From Diploscapter coronatus (lineage: Eukaryota > Nematoda > Chromadorea > Rhabditida > Rhabditidae), in the NCBI GenBank assembly GCA_964036155.1, contig OZ038422.1:2131201-2195200 (forward strand): a stretch of DNA of 64,000 nucleotides, written 5' to 3'. A program made the translations under genes and the position numbers. Below are positions 35,926 to 48,700 of the stretch, in pieces (position 1 is the first letter of the stretch; each line of letters opens with the position of its first letter). The notes below the pieces were generated by a model that worked only from the letters and a program-made list of their open reading frames with translations, was not told the DNA's origin and did no database searches.

Positions 35926-37598
35926 ATTACTGCAAAACAACAAAATTAGAGCGTAGGTTTCAAAATAAGGTGATCTTCGCAAGCTAAAATTCAGCCTCTT
36001 CTTTTAGAGGCTGATAAAATGTTAAGAGCTGCTTGAAGCAGCCGATGCATTTGCCTGCGACGGTCGCCTTAAATAGATGGAGAACAATCGGCAAAAAGTG
36101 AAAGGTAAAAATGCAAAAAGACCGAAAAATGTCCATCTCTGCTAAGGCGAGACTGGAAAATGAGAGGGACAGAGAAGCAAAGTTAGAAATATAATAGCAA
36201 GGTTAGAGAGAGAAGTAAGAAAGTGAAAGAGTATGATAACGATGTTAGAGAGAAAGAGAGAGAGTAGGTGAAGCAGTAAAAATAAGAGAAACATAATGCA
36301 AAAGTAAGCGGAAAGCAGCGAATCAAGTTCTAGCCAGTACCATATTAATGATTCAGCTTTCTTCTCCTAACTGTGACGAATTTTTCCGCCCTCTAACTAT
36401 AAAAATTAGACGGGGACAATAACGAAAAATCGCATTACGATTCCGTCTATTTTTGCTAGCTAATTTAAATTATTCTGCGTGATAAGGAAATTGGAATTTT
36501 GAGGTCATTTGGAAGATTGAAAATGCAGAAAAATGTGGTTCAATTTATTTTCTTGTGTAACTTTTTGTTCATGTATTTATGATTTCAAGACTATGGTATT
36601 TTGTACTCTCGGAATTAAAGCATGAAGAAACTGAATAAAAACTCATTTCTCAGACATGGTTTTCTGAACTTATTATGCTATTCAATTTGAATTACATATT
36701 GGCCAGTAGAACTTGAGTGATAAAAGTTCGGCCTTGGTGATTCAATTTTCACTCAATTAGGAAATGGCCATAGAAAAATTCCCTTTGAAATTTACCGATC
36801 GAAAATTGAAATAAAATTTTTCTGATATTATATTTCCTGAAGCATATTTAAGATGTGGAATAAATTACATATTTGATTGTCATGTATCATTTTCCATTAT
36901 AATTTTATCATGGTCACGGAAAGTGATAAAAAGTCGACCCTGGTGATTCAAGTTGGAAAATGGAATTGCAAAAAGTGAAACGGCGCTTGGAATTCCTTCA
37001 TCGGGAAATTGAAATAGTAAAGCACGCCCGAAAAGTCGAAAAAAGTAATGGCTGCCTAGTAAGTTTTGCGAACTGAAAGGAAGAAAAGGAGAAAAATTGG
37101 ATGATAGTGAAAGTTTGATCAGACTGCGCGTTGTATTACGTGTACCTTGATAAGGGATGGAAAATAGGTACTTTTGCTAGATAGTATAATTCTTTTCCTC
37201 GTATATGTCTCTCAAAAATTGATTCTTTTAAGATATTTTTTTATACCTGGATTATTTAATAGCATATGTTCGCTAGATTCAAGGTAAATGAAAACTTATG
37301 AGATTTGATCGACGCAAAGATACGTGCAATCATTTACTTTTTGATAATCTTTTCCCAAAACTTCTTTGAAACATATTCATAAACACATTTATTTACATTC
37401 ATTTTTACATATTCGTAAATATAAACATTGAAGTAGATCAATACTGTTTCTAGTTACAAAAAGAACATCTAATATTCATTTTCCATACTCGTAAAATCAT
37501 AAAAAAAGACTTAATACAGTCTCTAAATTGCAAAAAAGCTTGAAAGTAATTTTACAGACTCGTAAAAAATATCACGGCTGAAAAATTTAATCCTGTAT
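35926..37598. promoter_or_regulatory. Collagen upstream region with GA-rich tract
   Basis: About 36070-36330 is strongly purine-biased, with several AGAGAGA runs, within a few hundred bases upstream of the collagen start. It could serve as a GAGA-type promoter or simply be low-complexity DNA. The rest to 37598 shows no gene. Confidence 0.35.
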
Positions 37599-39696
37599 TC
37601 ACCTGCTTCCTCCTCTGCCTAGAAAACCTCTACCTCTATATCTCCTGTTATCCCAAACTTGTCCTTGGAATCCATAAACGACATATGGATCAGAGTGGCT
37701 ACTTTCGGTACTCAAAGATTCACTTTTCACAGAAACGATATCATCACTTTCTTCTTCGAAGTCACCAAGTGATAGGTTATCCCAAGACGATGATTCATCT
37801 GGATTTTTTTGAATTTGAAAAATTTTGACGAGAAATTTTTTAAATGAGTAATAAATACACAAATTATCATCAAATAATGGTTTTATTTTTTGGAACATAG
37901 CATCTTTAAGTTCTAAAAATAGTTTCTATACTTTTTCCTAATATTTTCATCCGATTGAAAATTCGGAGGTTATTAAAAGAAATGTTCACTCACCACTGCT
38001 AGTCTCAACTTCGGATGATGATCCTTCATCTTCAGAACCGAAATAATCGGATTGACTGGGGCAAAAATAAATGGAGTCGGGTTCGTCATGGCAATCATAA
38101 TCACTAGCATTATCTATATAAAGCTGCCCCATGTCCCTGAAAAGCCCGTGGTGCGGGTATTCTTGCTCGTCGGTCTAAATTTATCAGAATTGCAAGTTTT
38201 GCACATAATTGTGTATTGGATGCACGAGTGTTAAACAGAAGCGAGAGAGAAAGACATCATGGAAAATTGTGCAAAGTCTCGCAGGGAAAGAAAACGAGTG
38301 AGGCGAGAGAGCATCGTGTGTCGTGTATTACACACGAATTGCGCTCAAATCGTGTGAAAAGTTGCAGCCTCGATGAAGCTATATTTGAGTAGAAAGAAAA
38401 TTGCATTATGGTTTAGCAGAATTCAATTCAATATTTCTGAAAGAATATCGATTTTTTACCTTGTATTCCGATTCTCTATAAAATCGATCCCGTTTTAACT
38501 CGGACTTCCATGAATTTTTGTATGGGTCCCAGAAGAACCTTCTGAAATTTAGAGATTTTTATTTTCTGCTAGTTTTATATTCCTACGTCTTGGCATTAAA
38601 GTAATTTCTACTGATGGTTGTTTCAAAAGTCGCGTATTCGATATGGATCAGAGGGGGCTGAGATGAAGTGGTGGATTCAGAATTCCTGAAAATTTATAAA
38701 TTTCTAAAATCTGTCGAAATATAAATTTGATACAAAAAACGCATCCAGTAATCGAAAAATGAACTACTTACTTTACATGTAGAACCGGATTCCTAGTAAG
38801 TAGCTTTCTATCGCATCTAACTACTTGTCCATCTACTACGCTAGCATATTGATGGCACTGAAATTTGAAATTTATTGATTTTGTTTTAATTTTCGTTTTA
38901 CCATGGGAATATTGACATCCCTGAAATGACCGTAATGTTGAACGTATTTTTGCAGGTCCTTTAGGTCGTTCTTCTCACCAAAATACCACGAAATGAACTG
39001 GTAAGAATTGACTCCTTCTCGTAAAGTTTGATAAGAAGAAACGCGATAATTCTTTTCGTTGTCCTGAAATTTCTAGAGTTTAGAAATTTCCATGAATGAA
39101 TAACAATTTTGACGTTTACTAGAATAGTAATTGCAATGGCAAATGAAAAATATTCGCGTATTGATAAAGTAAGCTAGAATCATAATACACGAATTAAGTT
39201 TCAGAAATTATTTTGCATAAAATAAGATCTTTAACTTCGTTTGAACGAGGTCTAGGATCGCATGAAATGAAAATAAAAATATTAGTTTTACTTGAATATC
39301 TGCATTTTCGCTGATTATGTCCTCAGGTAGAGTCCATCTCTTCTTTTTACCCAGTGAATATTGAACCCGATAGGCATCGATGCCGAAGTGGTCCTTCTTT
39401 CCTCCAAGTTTCAGGACTTTTCTTTGGATTAGCTGAAACAATAATAAATAATTGAATTTTTTTTTTTTTTTTTATTTTTGGGTTTGTACTTATTTTAAAT
39501 TATTTTGTTTAAAAGCCACCTTATTTTCAATGTCCTCTTCATTTTGGATCTTCGAGTTCCTATGGATGAACTTAATGACAAAACCGTTGCCCTTCGTTAC
39601 GTAACGACACCCATACGTTCGGACATTTTTCAATTTTCGACTTTTCCGGAGATTGTACTCGAAATCATAGTCATCAAACATAAATCTGAAAGACAT
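37599..39696 (-). CDS. Unrecognised protein family, tandem paralogue 1
   Basis: The predicted protein has 375 residues in eight exons (minus): 39520-39696, 39292-39432, 38902-39063, 38772-38857, 38587-38685, 38460-38541, 37994-38174 and 37599-37798, all in phase. It has no signal peptide or membrane segment. Motifs shared with the neighbour at 40594-42090 are KGNGFVIKFIHRNS, DHFGIDAYRVQYSLGKK, RWTLPEDIISEN, NYRVSSY, YASVVDG, NPVLH and IHIEYATFE. The C-terminal third is different: acidic and Ser-rich, ending in RRYRGRGFLGRGGSR, an RG-type tail often found in RNA-binding proteins. I do not recognise the domain. A nucleic-acid or protein-interaction role would be inference from composition. The start is the ATG just after an AAG that could be a trans-splice or splice acceptor. 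Confidence 0.8.
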
Positions 39697-40117
39697 CTTC
39701 AAAATAAATCACGATCTAAAAAGACAAAACTTGTAAAAAAAATAATGATGATGGACCAGAGATATTTTGATTGAATTATTATATTATTTTTAAAGAAAAG
39801 TTAAAAAGAAACATATAATTTTGAAATCGGGTTTAAAAGAACGAATTTCAAAATATTATGGACCTTATAAACAATGTCAATGAACGAGACATGTAAACGT
39901 GCGAACGTTATCGTTGCACAACGTTTTGCAATATTGCGTTATTGAAGTGAAAAACTCGATAATATTAGCCAACGTTGTTGACATTAGGGTGAGTATTTTG
40001 TGGTTTTTGACAGATAAAAACCTTTTTCACAATTCTATGAAAAGTTCCATAAGACTATGAAAAATTTTCAATTTAAACTCTTTATACGTTTTAAATAAAA
40101 TAATTAGCTTTTCCTAG

Positions 40118-40402
40118 CAGATATACCAAGGGGCGTTTCGGAGTAAAATTTGTTAACAGAAAAGTAAATAAGATTTTTGTGAAGAAAACATAAAAATAGA
40201 AAATTCCCGATAAAAAATCCATTACCCAAAATGAGCACATTTTGCCAACGAATTTATGCTTGTGCGTGGGTATTTTATCCTGATTTTTTTGTGCATAAAG
40301 CCATTTTATCAGGTTTACCGTCGAATAAGATGGTACTGTTTGAGATATCTTGAGTTTGAAGGGTACTTCTTTCCCAAAGTTCCCATTTAAAACACCACGC
40401 AT
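40118..40402 (-). repeat. Dispersed ~300 bp repeat with ORF, copy 2
   Basis: This matches 8890-9217 in the same orientation. The minus-strand frame is open through the whole copy and again encodes NGNFGKEVPFKLKISQ and PTHKHKFVGKM. It sits between the two tandem paralogues, so it inserted after or between their duplication. Confidence 0.75.
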
Positions 40403-40593
40403 GTTCAATCGTGATTTTTAAAGCTATTCGCTTTTTAGGGTAGTTAACCAAATTATTCGAATACGTTAATTTTTCGATAAAATTGCTAACAATAAGCAAA
40501 ACACAACTTGCAATACCAATATTTATTCTTTTGAAACCTATTAATCGAAATCAACATTTACTATGAGATCCAAATCTAGGCAATTCCTAGTAT

Positions 40594-42090
40594 CTAAACT
40601 AACCCGAAGAGGACATCATATAAATTCCATTCTTTCTTTTTGTTTGCATTATCATTATCATAGTCTTTTCTTCCTCGATGCCCTCTGAGTGCTTTACGTC
40701 TAAAGAATTGTTGCCTATGAAATCTTCTTATTTTAGGTTTTAGTTGTTCAGCTTGTTCGGCTTCTTTGCATATCGTGATTCGTTCATCAAACGATAAATG
40801 CGCGCTTGGTTGGGCTTCGTTCCAGCTCAAGAAATAGCCCTTGTCATACTCTCTATCATATCCGTAGCTCTAAAATTAAAGATGCTATCATTTTGTCAGA
40901 TTCAAAAATGAAATATATATTTAATTTTGCAATATCGGTTGTGATGTCAAAAATGATTTTAAAGGAATCTTTTTCCGTGATATGACTTTATAGGTATTCT
41001 AAAAAGAGTACTTACCTCATTTTTATACTCCAACTGCCAAATATATCGATCTAACTTGCTCTCGGGTTTCCGAGGACGCTTCTGGTGGTCTTTGTAGAAC
41101 CTCTTTTTAGGATTGGATTTATTCTTTCCAGGAGAAGCTTCAAAAGTGGCATATTCAATGTGGATCATGGGAGATTTTGAAGAAGTGCTTGGTTTGGAGT
41201 TTCTGAAAATTCCAAAGATAAGTTGATATTAGCAGAGCTAGCAAATTTCAAAGTTAGTTATGATCAAGGTATGCATCACAAAAATAGTCAAAATTAACAA
41301 TCTTTCTGGTGATAATGGCGAGAATTTCTGTAGACTTACTCAATGTGTAAAACCGGGTCTTTGATCTGTAGGTTCCTCTCATATTTAACAGCTTCTCCAT
41401 CAAGCACACTTGCATATTCCTGGCACGTTTTGAAGCATCCAAAGTGTTTGATGAATTGAAGCAGGTCCATGGGATCGTTCTGAAATCTTATAATTTCCTT
41501 CAAATTTGTTTTTTGTTAGAAAATATACCTGGCATCCATACATCCACTGTATGTGATAGGAACGTTCGGCCTCTCTAATATTACGATATGAAGATACTCG
41601 GTAGTTTAGCTCAGGGTCCTGGAATTTATCATTTTCAAAAGACAACTCGATTATGTCACAAATTTTTGCTTAAACAAACAATGCTTCGTGTTATTTATTG
41701 GTACTACGACTAGTGGCGAATAATTTCAATTCAAATGTAACTTCCTACCTGAATTTTCTCATTTTCCCTGATAATGTCTTCCGGAAGGCTCCATCGGTAC
41801 TTCTTTCCTAGTGAATATAGAACACAGCAGGCATCAATTCCAAAGTAGTCAGCCGCATTTTTATTCAAAAGTTTTCTGTTAAGCAGCTGAAACAAAATGT
41901 TATTTTAATGAGTTAAATATAGACAAATTACCTCATCCTTAACTCCATCTTCGTTTTGAACTTCAGAATTTCGGTTGATGAATTTAGCGATCATTCCGTT
42001 GCCTTTGACGGAATATCTGGAGCTAGGTTTTCCCATTTTCTTAGATTTGGAAAATTTATCGAAACTATATTCAGTGTCTTCGATAAACAT
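40594..42090 (-). CDS. Unrecognised protein family, tandem paralogue 2
   Basis: The predicted protein has 329 residues in six exons (minus): 41932-42090, 41749-41886, 41529-41618, 41340-41479, 41016-41202 and 40594-40869, all in phase. It aligns with paralogue 1 from the N-terminus (KGNGMIAKFINRNS, DYFGIDACCVLYSLGKK, RWSLPEDIIREN, NYRVSSY, YASVLDG, DPVLH, IHIEYATFE). Intron positions agree, except that an intron inside the NYRVSSY block region is present only here. The C-terminal half is basic, with KKRFYKDHQKRPRKPESK and RFHRQQFFRRKALRGHRGRK, which look like nuclear-localisation or nucleic-acid-binding stretches. No signal peptide is seen. The function is unknown. A cysteine in the FGIDA-C-C motif is not conserved in paralogue 1. 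Confidence 0.82.
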
Positions 42091-42721
42091 GTTTATGAAG
42101 GTAGGCTCCAATAATTACTAGGTGTTGAATGATGCTATTCGGGAATAATGCTTCCGCTTTTATATTGATTGTCAGAAATGATTCTATGACATTTCTTTTG
42201 CATGATGTTTCGAAATATTGCATCACTGAAATAAAAATCATTGGAAAGAACGGATAAGATTGGTCAGCATATCGTTATCTTTAAACTTAAATAAATATAT
42301 TTTCTTGTTAAAAAGTGATTTTAACATGCTTTTGCAAGTTTATATAAGTTTGCACAACATTGTTCAATAAATACAATTTATTCTATTAATAAACAAACAA
42401 ACATTCATCAGTTTTCATAGTCAGAAATGCACAATTCATAATAATCTTGAAATAAGCTTGCAACTAAATGCAAGTTTAATATGTATTCAGAATAGGCAAT
42501 ATATGAGTTAGAATAATAGATATACAATCATTGAGGAAACCAGTATTGTCGGGGATATAAAGGGAAGGGCTATTGTCATCGAATGTAAATTGATGACGTA
42601 TGTTTTGATTTCAAATCATCGAATTGTTGCAATATTTTCACAATCATGTATTTTGATTGGTGAGACTAATCATATCTACAAAATAGTTTTAAATACAATT
42701 TGAGAAGTGTTCCTTCCTCCA
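42091..42721. other. Intergenic, no gene seen
   Basis: AT-rich. It lies between the start of paralogue 2 and the end of the coiled-coil gene and contains presumed promoter and 3' sequences, including AATAAA on the minus strand near 42370. Confidence 0.45.
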
Positions 42722-45700
42722 CTACGAGGCAGCTCCACGAGCGTATTGATGATTGTTATTTATTGCTGAAAATAAAACGATTTGATTAAGTTCTATAGAT
42801 TTGAATATGATTTGATAACGTTTAGTTTATTGATTCATTTTTAATGTTCTTTCTCATCTATATAAATTAAAAGTCGATGCTTCATAAAATTTCATACAAT
42901 TGAATATTTCCAATTAATTGTTTGTTCAATCACTGAAGTTTCCTTTCATATTACATCAACTTGAATACGTTTTAAAAATATCAAGTAAGTAGGTCATTTT
43001 AGATCTACGTTTCGTTGACCACAACTTCATTATACATTATATCAAAGTCGATATCATTTGATAGCTAGTTAAATGGTTTAATCAAAATATATAGTAAAAT
43101 ATGCCAACCTGCCTTTCCTTCCCATCGTCCATCATGCTCATCTGGTGATTGCATCCCCTCGCTGGAGTTCGACATCCACTCGTTGCTAGAATCTATCGAA
43201 TTGTACGGCCGAATCTAAAAACGCGACATTTTAACCAATTATCCAATTATATAAAATATATGTTATTTTGGGATAGAATTAGACTAAATAGACTCTGGGT
43301 GTGATAGGTTTAGAATTTTTACACCATCCTTGTAACATGTTCAACTTATGATATATGTTCCATGACTTCATTAATTTTCGTCAATTTACCTTTTCAATGT
43401 TACGAATGGACAATTTTTAGTGTCGTCAACATTAGGGGTGGTAGGTTTCAGGTTTCTACACAATTGTTTTAAATTTGGTGAAGTTCATTTTGTGAGGCTA
43501 GCCGGTATCAATTATTGAAACATGATCAAACATTCATGCACTCAGATCAGACAGGGGGTGTCACTCATTCTCATTCAAATCCAAAAACTTACTGGATACA
43601 AGAATTTCGACTCGCAAATCTGTTGATTTATGCCAATTTTAGCCTTTCCTTTAAATGCCTACCTTATGAGCGTTTGTCGAGATTTCCAGCGGTGACATGA
43701 GTTCGGAGTGATTTTTGCGAACGATCTTCATCAAGAAGACGATACAGTCTGAAAAAGATTGATAAATGGAAAATAAATTGAAAAATGTGGAATTTAAATG
43801 CCAAATGATTAGACCTCCTGTAAAATTCACCAGAGCTTAGGCTAGAGAATGTTGGGAAAAGAAAAGGAGCTGATGAATTTTACAAATATTGGTTATGGTG
43901 AACTAGTGAAAGTTACAGGCGGCCAAGTGATTGCGATATTCAATTACAGGTAATATCAACTAGATACCGACTTTTATTCGATAATTTGTAGGACCAATCT
44001 CATTTTAAAACATATTTTACCTGCCAGCTTAGCGCCTTCATTGTCGCGATTTTTCGCGTAATCTGACAGAATTTCCTCGACTTCCGACGAGTTTTCCAAG
44101 TTGCACAATTTGAAGACGAGATCGTTGAACTTCTTTTGCTGAAAATCAACATTTATTGATTTAAAAATATTTAGCTTTAAACTATCGATTTTCTTACATT
44201 TATAATCTTCATTTTGAGCGCATCGATGATTTCACTCTGCGTCTGGAATTGTCGTTCCAAGTGGGCGTTGAATTCTTTTAGCTGGAAAATAATCGACTAT
44301 TATTAATTTGCAAAAGCTTTAATATTTTAAGCATGATATAAGTGGTAATATTGAGTACTGAGAGCGTTTCTACAGTATTCTATTCGAAACTCAATATTAT
44401 GAATTCTTAATGAAAATATTCCATACGTTTCAAGATTTTATATTATGAAGTAAGAATTTGTATGAAACACTGCATACCGGTATTTATGATTAAAATATCT
44501 AAACCAAAAAACCATAAAATGTTGGTTCACATGATTTTATCATGTTTCAAATTTTCAAGTGACAAAGTAAAGAACTACATGAAACAGTGTTCGAAGAGGA
44601 TCGATGACTCGATATTTTCAAATTTTCATTTTTTTACCTCAACCACTTCTTGTTCGAGGATCTGACTGAAATTGCCGCCTCCTTCGGTTTTCCTCGCCGC
44701 TTCAAATAGTTTCTCGTATCTGTCGATCTTCTCAAGAGCACACATCAATCGGTAGCGGGTTTCCTCGTACCGCCTTTCCAACTCGGTTCTGAAAATTGAA
44801 TTTGTTTTATACAATAGTCTGATACGGCGAGATTAAAAGAAACCTTTGGAAGTAACTCATATTGTTTTTGAAATAGATCTTTTAGGAATGTTTATATTGT
44901 GATTTTTAAATGAAGAAAACGTGTTAGATTAGAATGAACAGTCCTCAAATTGCGAAGCCTACCTAATCGAAGGTCTCTGATCCTCTCTGAATCGTTCATA
45001 TTCGGCTTTGAGGTTGTCGTACTCCGCCTGCATCGACTTGTTCTTCGCCTCGAAATCAGCCAACTTCTTCTTGATCGACTCAGAATCTTTCTTCAACTTC
45101 GACATTTTCTGCTCTTTCTTGATCGACTCCTCCTGGTTCGAGTGGACGATTTCTTGGAGTTTTCTGAAATTTAGAAAAAATGGTAATTTTCTTTTAGCTT
45201 GTTCCTGTGTTTTTTCAAAGAATTGTGATTCGCAGTGGTATTAAAATAAAATTGTCTTCCAGGTTATTTATGAAGAAATTTTAAACGTTCATCTTCTTTC
45301 CAGAATTAATTAGATGAAGTCTAACTATCAAAATATAAGTTTTCTTCGCAGAATACTTGAAGAATGATTGAAGCATATTTCAACCTTTTTTTATATTCTT
45401 ACTTTCTATAAGTTTTTTTTTGCTAGTTTTTACAAGTTAGAACTCTTTCTCCCTCTATATAAAATTACTCACTAGAGATTTTGTAAGACAGCAAAATACT
45501 TACGCATTCAACTGCTCTGCATTCTTGGTTTCCCTTTCCAATTCGGACTCTTTATTTTGCAGGTTATACTTCAATTTGCTCATTTCCTTCGATATCACAC
45601 GCATTTCTTCATCGAGCTTAAAATTAGCATAAATAAAAAAAAAAAGATAGGAAAAATCTCACTTTTTCCTTCGCAGCAACTAATTCAGAGACTTTGTTCT

Positions 45701-48700
45701 TCAAGGCTTCAACCTCTTGCTGTAGAGCCTTCTCGGTTTCAGGGTTGGAGGTAGATTCGGAAAGTTGGCTCTAAAATAGTTCATATAAATATAAGTTTAT
45801 ATGAAATTTACAATGAATATTTGAAGTCTATGGAAACCCATTCAAAAGGGGTTTTAAAAAACAAAAAAAGCGGAGGTTGTTTTATTCATGCAAAGCGCTC
45901 TATTTGTATCCAAAAGTGATTCGTATGAAAGGAGATCAATAAAAGAAGATCAGCCAATATTTTAATAATCCCGATGCCCGTTGCTTGTACATCACAAGTA
46001 GAAATATTTCGGCGACTGATTCCATATTTGAGAGACTTTCACCTGCGAATACAACCGACGCGCCTCTTAGATAGTTTGATTAATTTTTTAAAATGTTCCT
46101 GTAGAATGCACATTTAACAATCGGGGAATATTCTTTCAGTGATCAACCAGTTATCCACTAGAGTGATCTCACAAAACAGCATTGAGCCACTAATTTGCAA
46201 ATTTTACTAATCTTTTATTTCGTCCTATAGATAACTCATAAGTGGTCATTTAGATATCCATTAGAGAAATAGAGAAATTCTAATGCCCTGCTGGGTTCTG
46301 CAAGGTAGTGGCAAGAGGACAGTACCTTTTCCCAAACAGATGTCCTGCGAATGTCGGTGATTAGAATAATCATTTTACTTGGAAACGGTGAATAAGAAAA
46401 GTTATATTAGAACGAGCGAAAAGAACAAGAATAAATATCTTCCCAGCAAGAGCTATATCATGTGATAAAAACAAAACATTACTTGTGCGTTAGCACAGAA
46501 ATATTCTTATTAAGAAAGTTCAAAGGAGGCACGTCGGTTGTATTCGCAGGTGAAAGTCTCTCAAATATGGAATCAGTCGCCGAAATATTTCTACTTGTGA
46601 TGTACAAGCAACGGGCATCGGGATTATTAAAATATTGGCTGATCTTCTTTTATTGATCTCCTTTCATACGAATCACTTTTGGATACAAATAGAGCGCTTT
46701 GCATGAATAAAACAACCTCCGCTTTTTTTGTTTTTTAAAACCCCTTTTGAATGGGTTGATCTCTTTTCATTTCAAAACGAAGTTTTGACTCTAAAAATAT
46801 CTGCAGAATCCGAAATAGCATGCAAGTAATTCGTGTTCAGCGTGGTCGATCGATATTGGTGGGTTTCAGGAATTATAGATTCCGACAATTTTGGCGTTAT
46901 TCAAATAATTTTGATCAATTCGTGAACCATGTAGGAATATTTCCGAATCGATCGGAGCACTTTCTGGCTGATTAGAACATTTTCTGGACCTCCTGGAACA
47001 TTCCTAATTCAGAATCCACTTGTCGACGTCAAAATCCGATTTTTCGTCGTCAATCAGACGCTAGAATGGCTTATCTATCAATTCTCTACGTTTTTGTGCA
47101 AAAAAAAAGAATTTCAATTTTTGACTTCAGAATCCCCACGTCGACGTCGAAAGACGATTCCTCATCTTTACTAATTTTTGCAAAAAATATTTGGGGCTCG
47201 TTGAGCCGAACCCCAGCGGCGATCACTCGCACACTTCAAGGTATCCCCTTTTCGGCTGTGAACCTGACAACCATTTGCGCCGTATCGTAGACAGTTTCAA
47301 ATTTCGAAAATAATGCATTGACGATATCCGGCTATTGACAGCTGCAACTTTGAAACGTCATAGCTCACCAAGGGATCATCGGATCTCGGGTCTGTAAAAA
47401 GCATCAGAAAGCCCAGTCCAGGCTCTACAACTTTGGTTAACATCGCCGGTCGATTCATTGGGAGAAATTTTGAGATATTCCAGAAAGTCGAAATACGACT
47501 TTCAGGAGGCTGTCACGAAAATTTTTGTTAATAAAAAGTTCAATATTCTGATATTTTTAGAAAGTACTCATCAAGTGCTATCTACTTACAAAATTTGAGC
47601 GTTTCTACTACTCGTTTTTATACTCTAATTTTGGCTCGAAAATGAGATATTTGGACTTTCAAAGTACCGTAACTCGCTTATATCTGATCCAAAATCGGCG
47701 TTCTTTTTTTTAATCGACGTGGAATGGCGAGCTCTACAACATCTTAAAATTGGCTCACCTAGAAATCGATTTAACGAAAGTTATTTCCGAAAAATCACTT
47801 TTTTCAAACTTTGGAGTACTGTAGCTCTGCCCCCATATATTGAAAATGATCCATTCTTTGCGCGCAAGTAGGACTTCTATAGGCCTCTCGATTAAAAAAA
47901 ACCCCATCGAAAATGGATTAAAACTAAGAGAGAAAAATCCGGGCAACTGATTTCGTGACAGAGATCGGAAAACACCACTTTTGAACATGACCTATGTCGA
48001 TATCTCAGCTCCCGATATAGTTTCGGCCCCGGAAACTACCCCAGGGTTTTCGACCACGCTGAACACGAATCTGACATCGAAATCAGCTTTTAAAACCAAT
48101 CAGAATGAGTTTTACATCGATTTTTATGTCTAAAGCGTCACGCATTGTTAAAAGTGAATACAACCTCCGCCGGCCGCCTTCGGCGGCCGGCTGATACTAT
48201 CAAATTTTTTGTATTAATAATATTTTGACACCATTATATTCGAAATAAATATATTTCGAATACAACTTCCCATGGACATTACCTCAACATCTTCTTTATT
48301 AATTAGATACATTTAACCATTCTCAATATTATTCAATCTGAGGCCAATAATCTCAAAATGTACCTGTTGTTCCTTCATCTTATTCTCATATTCCGCAACT
48401 TTGGCTTCGAATTGCTTGGAGGCTTTTTCCAATTCGTCATTTTTCTCCTTCAGTTGCTTTTTGACTTTTTCGATTTCGTCCAGCTTCTTCTCCATGGTCT
48501 TCAATTTTTCTGTGCTTTCCTTGTCCTGAATTTTTTCATAACCTCAACGAAATAAAATCTAGCTTTTTCAATTTTTGATGTTTATTTTTTTACACCATCG
48601 AATGGAGCATAGAACTATGAATTAGAAAAATGAAAATAACTTTCAAAATTTGTGGAGCATAATAATATTTTAAACTACCTTCTTTTCCATTTCAATCAAC

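Noticed and set aside
35368..35982. A single 204-codon minus-strand ORF covering the collagen 5' end
   Set aside because: It reads through introns; the collagen model with exons 35791-35925 and 35496-35659 gives the KR cleavage site and the Gly-X-Y frame, while the long ORF does not.
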